DNA of 38,400 nt, taken from positions 1 through 38,400 of IMG/VR virus record IMGVR_UViG_3300045120_000222; one strand, 5' to 3'. Below, in pieces: positions 13,096-20,361 of this stretch (within the stretch, counting starts at the first letter, position 1; the number at the start of each line of letters is the position of its first letter). Below the pieces are notes generated by a model, which did not search any database, was not told the DNA's origin, and worked only from the letters and a program-made list of their open reading frames with translations. Position numbers and translations under genes: made by a program. The DNA is from a virus.

Positions 13096-13298
13096 CAGCG
13101 TTCGTTGCCCTTGTTCTTCTCAGCCGAAGTGAAATGCGCCAGGACCCAAGCCGCCGCGAGTAGGACCCATGTCCCTGGGAAGTGCGTAACGATCGTGGCG
13201 GTTAACGTGTCGTTAGGGGTCGAGTTGTAGAGCGCGATGATCTCCATCCCGAGACCGACCAACGCCCATAAACCCCATGCCCAGAACGGGATGCTCAT
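13095..13298 (-). CDS. Small two-span membrane protein (holin-like), 67 aa
   Basis: ATG 13298 lies in an ATGA overlap with the holin gene. Hydrophobic spans at residues 4-24 (PFWAWGLWALVGLGMEIIALY) and 40-56 (FPGTWVLLAAAWVLAHF) flank a polar loop (NSTPNDTLTATIVTH). The C-terminus is charged (SAEKNKGNER). This layout is common next to holins in actinophage lysis cassettes and may be a second holin or antiholin. Confidence 0.7.
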   Translation of the reverse strand: MSIPFWAWGLWALVGLGMEIIALYNSTPNDTLTATIVTHFPGTWVLLAAAWVLAHFTSAEKNKGNER

Positions 13299-13519
13299 TT
13301 GAGGGCGGAACGATCCTTCAACACCGCGTTCTTCACTGCGCTCAACCCCGCTGCTACCGCGGCAACCGCCAGGACATACGCCGCCTGCTTCGCATCGCTG
13401 ACGCTCTTGGGGAGCTGCGATTGCGACGAGAGTGCCACGATCAAGCCGCCTAATGCAGCCTGAAGGAACGTATGGATGACGCGCTTCGCATCATCCGCGG
13501 TGAACGACAGTTGGAACAT
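13295..13519 (-). CDS. Holin (r1t-like)
   Basis: A 74-aa membrane protein, start ATG 13519 with SD GGAGG. Residues 12-30 (RVIHTFLQAALGGLIVALS) and 44-64 (KQAAYVLAVAAVAAGLSAVKN) are the two spans; the phrase AAVAAGLSAVKNAVLK near the end is typical of small r1t-type holins. Such holins accumulate in the membrane and form the lesion that releases endolysin. The M15 endolysin lacks a signal peptide, so it would depend on this protein. Confidence 0.75.
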   Translation of the reverse strand: MFQLSFTADDAKRVIHTFLQAALGGLIVALSSQSQLPKSVSDAKQAAYVLAVAAVAAGLSAVKNAVLKDRSALK

Positions 13520-13528
13520 GGAGCCTCC

Positions 13529-13597
13529 TCACATATGTCGGGCGATGAACAGAACGGCGAGAACGATCAAGCAGATGATGAGGATGGTCCAGAGCAT
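13529..13597 (-). CDS. 22-aa hydrophobic membrane peptide
   Basis: ATG 13597 directly follows the stop of the coiled-coil membrane gene (TAG ATG) and is preceded by an SD-like GAGGGGG inside that gene. The peptide is one hydrophobic helix rich in I, L and V, ending in ARHM. Actinobacterial genomes and phages hold many similar tiny hydrophobic proteins. Role unknown; possibly a lysis regulator. Confidence 0.5.
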   Translation of the reverse strand: MLWTILIICLIVLAVLFIARHM

Positions 13598-14185
13598 CTA
13601 TCCCCCTCTCGCAGCGAAGACGGCGGCGATGGCGATCCCGAGGAAGATGAGTGTCGTGATGATGCCGATGGCCGCGTAGAGCCCGGTGCGGTCGGTGGTC
13701 GCGCCGACCTTCTGTGAGACGACATCCACCACGCGACGATCCACCTCCACGATCCGTTCCTTCACCTCATCGTTCGCACGCCGCAGGTTCTCGATGGCGG
13801 TATCGAGGCGTGTGCCGAGCTCCTCGAGCGCCTTGTTGGTCGAGGTCTCGGTCTTCCCGATCGCTTCCTTCTGGGCGGTCAATGCCGCGTCCACTGCATT
13901 CTTCGTGTCACCCTTCTGTTCGATGCGCTGCTGTTCCACGAGCCGGAACTGCAGGTCGGTTCGGAGTTGCACCTCTTTGTCGAGGCTGTCACGCGCCGTG
14001 ATGGCCGCGTTGATCGTGTTCGATATTGCGTCGATGCGCTGCTCGATCAGTTCCTTCAGCGCCGCGACCTCACGGTAGAGAGCTTGGGTGGTGAGGACGG
14101 TCGGATCAGGGATGGGCCGAGACGTATAGCCGCCGATCGGTCCTCCGATGTTCGGCCCGCTTCCATCATCAGGGGTATCAGGCAT
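13598..14185 (-). CDS. Coiled-coil protein with C-terminal membrane anchor
   Basis: A 195-aa protein; ATG 14185 is preferred over GTG 14191 because the SD GGGAAGG is spaced 5 nt from it. Residues 30-165 are a long coiled coil (YREVAALKELIEQRIDAI, ALEELGTRLDTAIENLRRANDEV). Residues 173-193 form one membrane helix (YAAIGIITTLIFLGIAIAAVF), ending AARGG. It lies between the endolysin and the tiny membrane peptide. It is perhaps a spanin-like or holin-accessory protein, but the family is not certain. Confidence 0.7.
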   Translation of the reverse strand: MPDTPDDGSGPNIGGPIGGYTSRPIPDPTVLTTQALYREVAALKELIEQRIDAISNTINAAITARDSLDKEVQLRTDLQFRLVEQQRIEQKGDTKNAVDAALTAQKEAIGKTETSTNKALEELGTRLDTAIENLRRANDEVKERIVEVDRRVVDVVSQKVGATTDRTGLYAAIGIITTLIFLGIAIAAVFAARGG

Positions 14186-14203
14186 CGCCACCTTCCCGGG
14201 GGG

Positions 14204-14671
14204 TCATACCTGGATGCCGAAGCTGTAGTGCCAGGGCTCATCGGAGCGGGCCTGGTGCCACCCTCGGCCCTCGAGCGCCGCGTCGATCGCGGTGAGCTTG
14301 AGCTTCGGGAGGTCTTGATTCACATCGATGGCGAGACCGCGGGTGTGGGCGGTCTTGGCCGGATCCGCGTACCGCTGGGAGTCGGTCGCGAAGAGTGCCT
14401 TCTGCGTCGAGCACGCCCGCCATGACCCGGTACAGATGACCTTGAACCCCAACGCCCGCTCGGCGGATTCGATGGAGTTGATCGCCGCCTGCTGCAACTT
14501 CAGGAAGTGTTGGGCATCTTGAACGTGGACCTTGATCCGGGCGTAATCGTCTTTGCATGGCCCGCCGCAACGGATCTCACCCCAGGAATCATCGGGGTCC
14601 ATGGTTCCCGTTCGAGGGATGACGAAGCGAGTATCGGTGGGCGGCATGCCCACGAAGACCGGAGTGCTCAC
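14204..14671 (-). CDS. M15-family peptidase endolysin (VanY-like)
   Basis: A 155-aa enzyme, GTG start at 14671. The zinc and catalytic residues of M15 peptidases are visible: TGSWR (81-85), H109-x6-D116 (AHTRGLAIDV) and E145-P-W-H148 (EPWHYSFG). The family cleaves peptide cross-links in peptidoglycan (D-Ala-D-Ala carboxypeptidase or L-Ala-D-Glu endopeptidase). No signal peptide and no separate wall-binding domain, so it is a holin-dependent endolysin acting alone. It sits between the minor tail genes and the holin group. Confidence 0.92.
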   Translation of the reverse strand: MSTPVFVGMPPTDTRFVIPRTGTMDPDDSWGEIRCGGPCKDDYARIKVHVQDAQHFLKLQQAAINSIESAERALGFKVICTGSWRACSTQKALFATDSQRYADPAKTAHTRGLAIDVNQDLPKLKLTAIDAALEGRGWHQARSDEPWHYSFGIQV

Positions 14672-14685
14672 CCCTGCAGGCTCAG

Positions 14686-14700
14686 CCGCAGGTCAAGGCT
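14686..14700 (-). repeat. Lysis-region repeated element, copy B
   Basis: Plus-strand CCGCAGGTCAAGGCT, 13 of 15 matches to copy A. It lies just upstream of the endolysin GTG; on the minus strand its 3' half pairs with the following bases (CCTGCGGC / GCC-T-GCAGG) to form a hairpin reaching the start codon. Confidence 0.5.
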
Positions 14701-14711
14701 AAGATGGCGAC

Positions 14712-14810
14712 ATGAGGCGTCTAGCGCTGTGGGCGATAGCCATCGAGCTCGTAGTCGGTGGCTGGGAGATCTTCTTCCATCATCCCGAGTGGGCGCTTCC
14801 TGTGCGTTAG
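14712..14810 (+). CDS. 32-aa membrane peptide on the plus strand
   Basis: ATG 14712 follows a -10-like TAAGAT (14700-14705) by 6 nt, suggesting a leaderless mRNA; no SD is visible. Residues 4-22 form a membrane helix containing one Glu (LALWAIAIELVVGGWEIFF). Its TAG overlaps the TAA of the convergent secreted-protein gene. It is the only gene of its orientation here. It may be chance. Confidence 0.35.
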   Translation: MRRLALWAIAIELVVGGWEIFFHHPEWALPVR

Positions 14811-15304
14811 GTCAGGATGCAGCCTGCTCCGATCGTGTCCGTAGTGGGGCTGTTGAGATCCGGTGAGCTCGTACCGCCACCGGGCCATTGGATGAACGTA
14901 TCGGCTTCTCCATGCATCGAGCAGTAATGCTCCGAAGGGAAGAGGTCGTCCGTGTCGAGCACGATCGGGATGCCGGCCGTGACCGAAGCGTTGCCGCCAC
15001 CACCGCAGCCCGGAGCTCGGCCGTTACACCAGGGATCGCTGCCGTTCCTCGATGTCCAATCCCGAAGCTGGATGTTGACGAGGTTCGGGTTCTGGAACCC
15101 ATTGACATGTGCGGCCGTGGCCCTCACCCAGACCAGGTCGTTGCCGTTGTCCTGGTAGGCGTAGACGCAGAGCTTGACCTCCGCATTGCCGTTGAACGAG
15201 TGATAGGTCTTGCAGGTGTGAACCTCGGTGATGCTCGCCCACGCCGGAGGCATCAGGCAAAAGACGGCGACGAGGACCGCGGCAGGAATCAGTAGGCGTC
15301 TCAT
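14807..15304 (-). CDS. Secreted Cys-rich protein, 165 aa
   Basis: ATG 15304 gives a signal peptide (residues 1-23, LLIPAAVLVAVFCLMPPAWA). The mature protein has about seven Cys (C31, C46, C93, C100, C128 and others), suggesting disulphides, and strands such as KLCVYAYQDNGNDLVWVRATAAHV and QNPNLVNIQLRDW. No known fold recognised. It is exported and lies between the minor tail proteins and the endolysin; it could be a host-surface or virion-associated factor. A hairpin replaces a normal SD. Confidence 0.7.
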   Translation of the reverse strand: MRRLLIPAAVLVAVFCLMPPAWASITEVHTCKTYHSFNGNAEVKLCVYAYQDNGNDLVWVRATAAHVNGFQNPNLVNIQLRDWTSRNGSDPWCNGRAPGCGGGGNASVTAGIPIVLDTDDLFPSEHYCSMHGEADTFIQWPGGGTSSPDLNSPTTDTIGAGCILT

Positions 15305-15306
15305 GG

Positions 15307-15325
15307 CCCGAGGCTCAACCTCGGG
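15307..15325 (-). promoter_or_regulatory. Hairpin immediately upstream of the secreted-protein ATG
   Basis: CCCGAGG-CTCAA-CCTCGGG: 7-bp perfect stem, 5-nt loop, 2 nt from ATG 15304. It overlaps repeat copy A. No SD is visible outside the stem, so translation may be structure-controlled. Confidence 0.5.
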
Positions 15326-15333
15326 TCAAGGCT
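15319..15333 (-). repeat. Lysis-region repeated element, copy A
   Basis: Plus-strand CCTCGGGTCAAGGCT directly after the stop of the minor tail gene. Same core as the copies at 11834 and 14686. It marks the boundary between the tail module and the lysis cassette. Confidence 0.5.
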
Positions 15334-17007
15334 CTATCCGAGACCCCTCCGCCGCGCTCCCCGCTGCAGCTTCCGCATCACGATCCCGAGGTCGAAGCTC
15401 CGCTCGAGCGAGATATCCACGGTGCCATCGGGGTTATAGGTGCATTGGGTGATCCTTTGGGGCGGGATCTTCGGGGTGAAGTCGGTGATGTTCAACGTGT
15501 CGCCGGCCCGCATATCGAAGGGCTGCCCGTTATGCAATCGGGTCACCTTCACCGTTCCCTGAACCCGCTGTTTCGTGAGCCTCCGGAGCAACGTGGCTCC
15601 CACGGACGCCGCCAGGTTATTGTTGAATTGCGGCACCGCGATCCGGAATGGGGTTGGATACTCCGAAACGTAGCCCTTCCGCGCCAATGGGTCATCGAGA
15701 TCGGCCACATCCGAGACATCGACCGTCAACGCCTGAGACACACCAGGGGGAGACTCGTAGTAGACCGTCACCCGGTTGTAGAGGGGAAGCAACGTCAGGT
15801 CTTCCACGATGCCCTTGTGGATCTGGCCCTTCCACTCACCCTCACCATCGCGGCCCCAGGAGTTGTAGCGCATCCCTCCGAAATACTGCATCCGCCCGCC
15901 GCGCTTCAGGGCGGAGTCTTCCTCCACGATCCAGACCCAATCATCCAGACCTGCGAGGTAGTCCGCGAGCTGGTCCCAGGAGGAATCCCAATCCAGCGGG
16001 AGCGCGGCGAGGGATGAATCCGCGATGGCGTCGGGGTCGTAGTCGGAGCGGTTGGAGAGATCCACCATGATGTCGGAGGTCGTGGCCTCGTCATCGATGC
16101 CGACACCATTGATATGCAGATCTGCGATCCAGAACTTCTCTTTCGCTCCAGGAGTGGCGGTGTTCGTGGATTCGAGGACGAGGGAGAGCGTGTCGGCCGG
16201 CGCGATCGCGGTATCGATAGAGGTCGGGTCGGGGTTGCCAGACCCCATACTCCACGATCTGAGCTCGGCCAATGCACCGAGCGCATCGGACGTATAGAGC
16301 TTCAACGCGAAGTTCGAATCGTCGGTGCTCTTATGGATCGTGAACGAGATACGCCGGAACGGCCAGTCCCTCGCGTAGAGCGCGTAGCCCGACTTGAACC
16401 CGCTGGTGTACGAAGTCGCATTGTCAACGGCCCAACCCAGCGCCGGACCCTTCGAGAACAGCGTGAACTTCTCCGAGTTGTTGTAACCGAACGGGTCGCT
16501 TTCTCTGTCGGACCAGTACGTCCCGCCCCAGAGCTGATAGGGCAGACGTTCGGCTCGGAGCTCGAGGACGGACTTCGGTCCTGCGGCATCGAACTGCGCG
16601 ATACCCTCTCGGACCTTCGGCGGTGCGATGATGCGACCGAGCCAGAGGATCTGTCCGTTCGGCCTCCGAGCGAGAACGATGGAGCCCTGCCCGGCGTTCC
16701 TCGGGAACCTCCGTGCGGCAACGCGGCCACGCATCTGGTCGAATCCACCAGGCGCGATCATCGTCGGGGGATCCCAATCCAAGGGAACGGCACGCCCGTC
16801 GATGCTCCATTCGGCTAGCGGGGTGCCTTTGCCCGAGACCGGGATCCGTCCACGCCGTACCGCACCGCCGCCGCTACCGGGGGGATTCGAGGCGACCTCG
16901 GCCGGCGTATAGGAAATCTCGAGGATCGCTTGCGTGACGTTCGTATTCGTCGTCGAGGGAGATTCCGCAACCTCAGCGATCGTTTGGGTGGTTTGGGTAT
17001 CGGTCAT
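15334..17007 (-). CDS. Minor tail protein (baseplate/hub-like)
   Basis: Called from ATG 17007 (557 aa); the longer ORF start at 17178 overlaps the upstream gene and is Arg-rich out-of-frame sequence. The N-terminus (TQTTQTIAEVAESPS, then TQAILEISYTPAEVASNPP) is typical of actinophage minor tail proteins. The body has beta-rich segments and a hub-like C-terminal region (YNRVTVYYESPPGVSQALTVDV; LRRLTKQRVQGTVKVTRLHNGQPFDMRAGDTLNITDF) like siphovirus tail-tip proteins. It is the last structural gene before the lysis cassette. Confidence 0.7.
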   Translation of the reverse strand: MTDTQTTQTIAEVAESPSTTNTNVTQAILEISYTPAEVASNPPGSGGGAVRRGRIPVSGKGTPLAEWSIDGRAVPLDWDPPTMIAPGGFDQMRGRVAARRFPRNAGQGSIVLARRPNGQILWLGRIIAPPKVREGIAQFDAAGPKSVLELRAERLPYQLWGGTYWSDRESDPFGYNNSEKFTLFSKGPALGWAVDNATSYTSGFKSGYALYARDWPFRRISFTIHKSTDDSNFALKLYTSDALGALAELRSWSMGSGNPDPTSIDTAIAPADTLSLVLESTNTATPGAKEKFWIADLHINGVGIDDEATTSDIMVDLSNRSDYDPDAIADSSLAALPLDWDSSWDQLADYLAGLDDWVWIVEEDSALKRGGRMQYFGGMRYNSWGRDGEGEWKGQIHKGIVEDLTLLPLYNRVTVYYESPPGVSQALTVDVSDVADLDDPLARKGYVSEYPTPFRIAVPQFNNNLAASVGATLLRRLTKQRVQGTVKVTRLHNGQPFDMRAGDTLNITDFTPKIPPQRITQCTYNPDGTVDISLERSFDLGIVMRKLQRGARRRGLG

Positions 17008-17032
17008 GGTCTCGAGCGGAGGTCTGCCACGC

Positions 17033-18010
17033 CTACCGCGCTTTCTGACCGATCTGCAAGTTGTCGATCTTGCTGGGCGTCCACGCAGCGCTGTCGGTTG
17101 GATCGACGTTATAGTTCTTCCGGTAGTAGGCCCAGGTCGTTGAGAGCGTCTGGTCCGCGGCTTGATTCTCCGTCGCACCCGATTTGATCATCGGCGCGAT
17201 GGATTTCGCGCCGGCATCGGACTTCTGTGCTCTGAGCCAGAGGGTCGCGGCCTGAACCGTGGCAACCCCGGACGTGTTCGGGATGTTGTAGAGGTCGTAG
17301 AGAGTGGTTCCCGTGGCGGCAACGATGGTGGTTGCATCATCGGGAGGGACCTCATCCACGTTCGTGTAGTTCGCGCCGGAGGTCGGAGTCATCCCCGTCA
17401 CATCGCCCGCCGCGCTCGGGATATAGCCCTTGATCCTGATGTCCCCGGAGTACGCCGCGTTGGTCGCCGTGGTCGTGTCGTTCACGTAGTGATCATCGAT
17501 GTAGAACTGCGCCTGGTTCACCCAGAGCTCACGGTCCACCGTCGCTGAACCCGCATCACCTTTGGTATCGGCGGCGGTCGCATTGATCTGCTGGATGCCG
17601 TTCTGCTTGACCTCGAACACGCCAACCGTGGCGGAGATGATGACGTGGTACTCGATCCAATACCAGACACCGGTGGTCATCGCGGTCGTGGAAGTTCCGA
17701 GGAGCGTGCCGCCATTCGACTTCCGCGCTTCCCAGAGCTGCCCGGCCGTGTACTTCAAGGAGCATTGCACCACGGCACCGGGAGACTCGAACCAGATGAG
17801 GTCACTCGCTGTCGTACCGGTGACATAGAAACCGAACCCGCCATAGAACTCCGAGACCGCTGAATCCCAGGCCATCACCGCGTTCGCATTGAGCTGCATC
17901 GAATAGGTGGACCATGCGCCGCGGGTGAACGATGTTGAGACGCCCGGAGCGCCGGAGAGTAGGAACTTATCCGAGCCCATCTCCATGCCGGTCTGGAAGA
18001 TGCGTGCCAT
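17033..18010 (-). CDS. Minor tail protein with lectin-like beta-sandwich; possible receptor-binding protein
   Basis: The start is ATG 18010, coupled by TGATG to the upstream minor tail gene (325 aa); the ORF upstream of this overlaps that gene. Strand-rich sequence such as GGFGFYVTGTTASDLIWFES, VQCSLKYTAGQLWEARKSNGG and VWYWIEYHVIISATVGVFEVKQNG resembles a concanavalin/laminin-G-type domain (residues 20-170). The C-terminal half carries LYDLYNIPNTSGVATVQAATLWLRAQKS and YYRKNYNVDPTDSAAWTPS, seen in phage tail proteins. A host-binding role is inferred. Confidence 0.65.
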   Translation of the reverse strand: MARIFQTGMEMGSDKFLLSGAPGVSTSFTRGAWSTYSMQLNANAVMAWDSAVSEFYGGFGFYVTGTTASDLIWFESPGAVVQCSLKYTAGQLWEARKSNGGTLLGTSTTAMTTGVWYWIEYHVIISATVGVFEVKQNGIQQINATAADTKGDAGSATVDRELWVNQAQFYIDDHYVNDTTTATNAAYSGDIRIKGYIPSAAGDVTGMTPTSGANYTNVDEVPPDDATTIVAATGTTLYDLYNIPNTSGVATVQAATLWLRAQKSDAGAKSIAPMIKSGATENQAADQTLSTTWAYYRKNYNVDPTDSAAWTPSKIDNLQIGQKAR

Positions 18011-20361
18011 CAGATCCACCACCTCGGATAGACGGCAGGCGTCACCGTCAGCGTTCGCGTGAGTACGGACGTGTTCTCGTTGTAGCCGATGTTTGCCGCG
18101 TCCCAGCATTCGATATAGAGCAGCGAGAGACCGGGCGGAGCCCAGAACGGGACCTGTGTGGATTCCCACTCCCCCATCAGGTTGTTCGAGCTATCGATCT
18201 TCTCCACGACGTACCGTGTAGTTCGGGAGCCCGGGTCCGTGCGGATCGCTTCGTTTTGGATCACCACCGGGATGAACGAGTCTTTGACCGAGCGCAGGTA
18301 GACGTTCCTCTTGGTGATCGTGGAAACTCCCCCGGGGTTCAAGACCTGAGCCTGATAGGTCTTCCCCGCTACCGCGTCCCATTGGATCAGCTTCTCCACG
18401 CGGTTCGTGTTTCCCATCACCGCCACGGTCTTGGTTTTGACCGTCGTGGAGTCGGTTCGGTTGCGGATGCGGATGTCGATGTTCCGAGCGCTCGCGTAGC
18501 CGTTGCCCAACCGGAACCGTGTGATGTGATGTCCCGCCTGGACGATCCCGCCCGCGACCGGAGCAGTGCCCGCGCTGTCGGTGGTGTCATCGAAGAACAG
18601 GAGATGTCCGAGCGTGGTCGGGTTCGTACCCGATTCCACGCCTTTCTTCATCTCATCCCCAAGCCAGACCGTCGAATCTCCATCCGGTCCGGTGACCGAT
18701 GCCTTCTGCACGGGGACCAGGGAAAGGTAATCGATGTCGAGGTTGGATGCGGTCGCGCCCTGCTCGAGCGCGGCCCACAGTTCCAGTCTCAGGGTTCCAA
18801 GTGTGACGTTGGTCTCGGTGGGCAGGTCGATGGGTCCGAGATAGATCGTGGACCACTGTCCGCCCGATACGGAATCGGTCGTGTCGTGAACCGCTTCGTC
18901 GTTCGAGTAAAACGCCGGGTCCGCATTGCCAGGAGACCAGCGAAGCTGCAGACGATGTTGGTGCAGACTCGCGGCTTTCACGCGAACGTAGACATCCAAC
19001 TCCCCACGTAGAGAATCCAGCAGCGTGGTCCGGCTCCAGGTGATGCGCTTCGTGATGTCCGAGATCGCCGTGGCAAAGGTGCAGCGGGCCACGTTGTTCC
19101 CACCGCCCGAGGCTCCCGTCCCCGCTGCAGCCGAGGTATCGGTGCCAAGGGTGACCGTCCAGTTCCCGCCGGTCGCTTCGGCCTGGGCGTAGCTCGGGCC
19201 GTTCAGATAGTCCGCAAGTAAGAGCTTCCCGGTGACGGCATCGGAAGCACGGAGCCCATAAAGGAACTCCACCGTAGCTGGGGTCACGTCGGGAACCTTC
19301 GCGGTGATCTCCACCGGGGCCGGTGCGGAGCTCGGGTTGTAGATCGGGATGATGCGAGCGAAGCCCGACGCCGCAGGATCGATATTGACGGTCTCCGCCA
19401 CGACCCGGAACGGGGTGGGCGTGGCCGACTGCTCTGCCTGGCAATTGCGAACATCGAACGTCGCAGCGGCACCGGAGGACTCGAGCCTCACCTTGATGTG
19501 GTCCGTGGTTCCCGGCGCGACCCCCGTTGCCGAGATCCGGGTCCAGGTCGTTGAGGTTGACGTAGTCGTGACCGTCGAGATGGTGGCGTCCGCGGCCGTG
19601 CGCCAATCGAGGATCAAGGCCGCGGTTCCCGAAGCCACCAGAACATCGACGGCCACCGTCCAGGTCTGCCCCGATGATGCAGAAGCCGTCACGGTGTTCT
19701 GTGAGACACCTCTAGTGGCTGCTCCGGCCACGACGTGAAGTGACTCCTGCGCGGCGGAGATGGTCAGCGTCGGGGTGCTGACGATCGTCCAACCGTCCGG
19801 GGTTCCGTCTCCGTTGGAATCTCTCAGGAGTGTCGGATTCGACACCATCTTGTTCGTAGCCGGGTCGAGACGAGCGGAGCGCATGTAGGGCTGGCGCTCG
19901 AAGGTGAGCTCCACGCCATCGGGGGAATCGAAGATGACCGTGGCCTGGAACATCCCGTAGGTCTGTCCGTGCAACAGAACCGGTGTAGGAGCCGGCTCGA
20001 AGTCGATGAGCCGCGTATCAGATGACCCGTTCGCGATCCACTTCAGCACCCCGCCGCGGGAGAGAAGATCCGCGAGGCGGGCGGTGGCCTTCGCCATGTT
20101 GTCGTAGCTCGAGGCGTTCGAGATACGGAGCTTCAGCTTCACCGAGGCCAAGGCCCTGCGGCTGAACGTCGAATAACCGATGTCCAGCGTGGAGTCCTGC
20201 ACGATGCTTCGATCCAGCTCTGGGGAACCCCAATCCACATCGGAGAGCAGGTCCGTTCTCACTCCCCCGTAGAGACCAGAGTTCGCGGAGGTTGGATCGT
20301 TCAAGTCGAAGAGGATCGCGTTCGTATTCTCGGGATCGACGATCTGAAGTGTGGTAGCCAT
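18010..20361 (-). CDS. Large minor tail protein (distal-tail-like with carbohydrate-binding module)
   Basis: 783 aa, ATG 20361 coupled by TGATG to the tape measure stop. The N-terminal 180 residues (NAILFDLNDPTSANSGLYGG, ALASVKLKLRISNASSYDNM, QATVIFDSPDGVELTFERQPY) fit a distal tail (Dit-like) protein. A DSNGDGTPDGW motif starts a CBM-like jelly-roll (about residues 180-320), as in many actinophage tails. The remaining sequence has further beta-sandwich segments, likely for surface sugar binding. Position right after the tape measure is the classic Dit slot. Confidence 0.75.
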   Translation of the reverse strand: MATTLQIVDPENTNAILFDLNDPTSANSGLYGGVRTDLLSDVDWGSPELDRSIVQDSTLDIGYSTFSRRALASVKLKLRISNASSYDNMAKATARLADLLSRGGVLKWIANGSSDTRLIDFEPAPTPVLLHGQTYGMFQATVIFDSPDGVELTFERQPYMRSARLDPATNKMVSNPTLLRDSNGDGTPDGWTIVSTPTLTISAAQESLHVVAGAATRGVSQNTVTASASSGQTWTVAVDVLVASGTAALILDWRTAADATISTVTTTSTSTTWTRISATGVAPGTTDHIKVRLESSGAAATFDVRNCQAEQSATPTPFRVVAETVNIDPAASGFARIIPIYNPSSAPAPVEITAKVPDVTPATVEFLYGLRASDAVTGKLLLADYLNGPSYAQAEATGGNWTVTLGTDTSAAAGTGASGGGNNVARCTFATAISDITKRITWSRTTLLDSLRGELDVYVRVKAASLHQHRLQLRWSPGNADPAFYSNDEAVHDTTDSVSGGQWSTIYLGPIDLPTETNVTLGTLRLELWAALEQGATASNLDIDYLSLVPVQKASVTGPDGDSTVWLGDEMKKGVESGTNPTTLGHLLFFDDTTDSAGTAPVAGGIVQAGHHITRFRLGNGYASARNIDIRIRNRTDSTTVKTKTVAVMGNTNRVEKLIQWDAVAGKTYQAQVLNPGGVSTITKRNVYLRSVKDSFIPVVIQNEAIRTDPGSRTTRYVVEKIDSSNNLMGEWESTQVPFWAPPGLSLLYIECWDAANIGYNENTSVLTRTLTVTPAVYPRWWI

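Noticed and set aside
15334-17178. Longer N-terminus for the minor tail protein (start at 17178)
   Set aside because: The extra 57 residues are Arg-rich and antiparallel in style to coding sequence of the overlapping upstream gene; ATG 17007 starts a typical minor-tail N-terminus.
15334-20361. Possible diversity-generating retroelement in the tail region
   Set aside because: No reverse transcriptase gene, and no template/variable repeat pair was seen.
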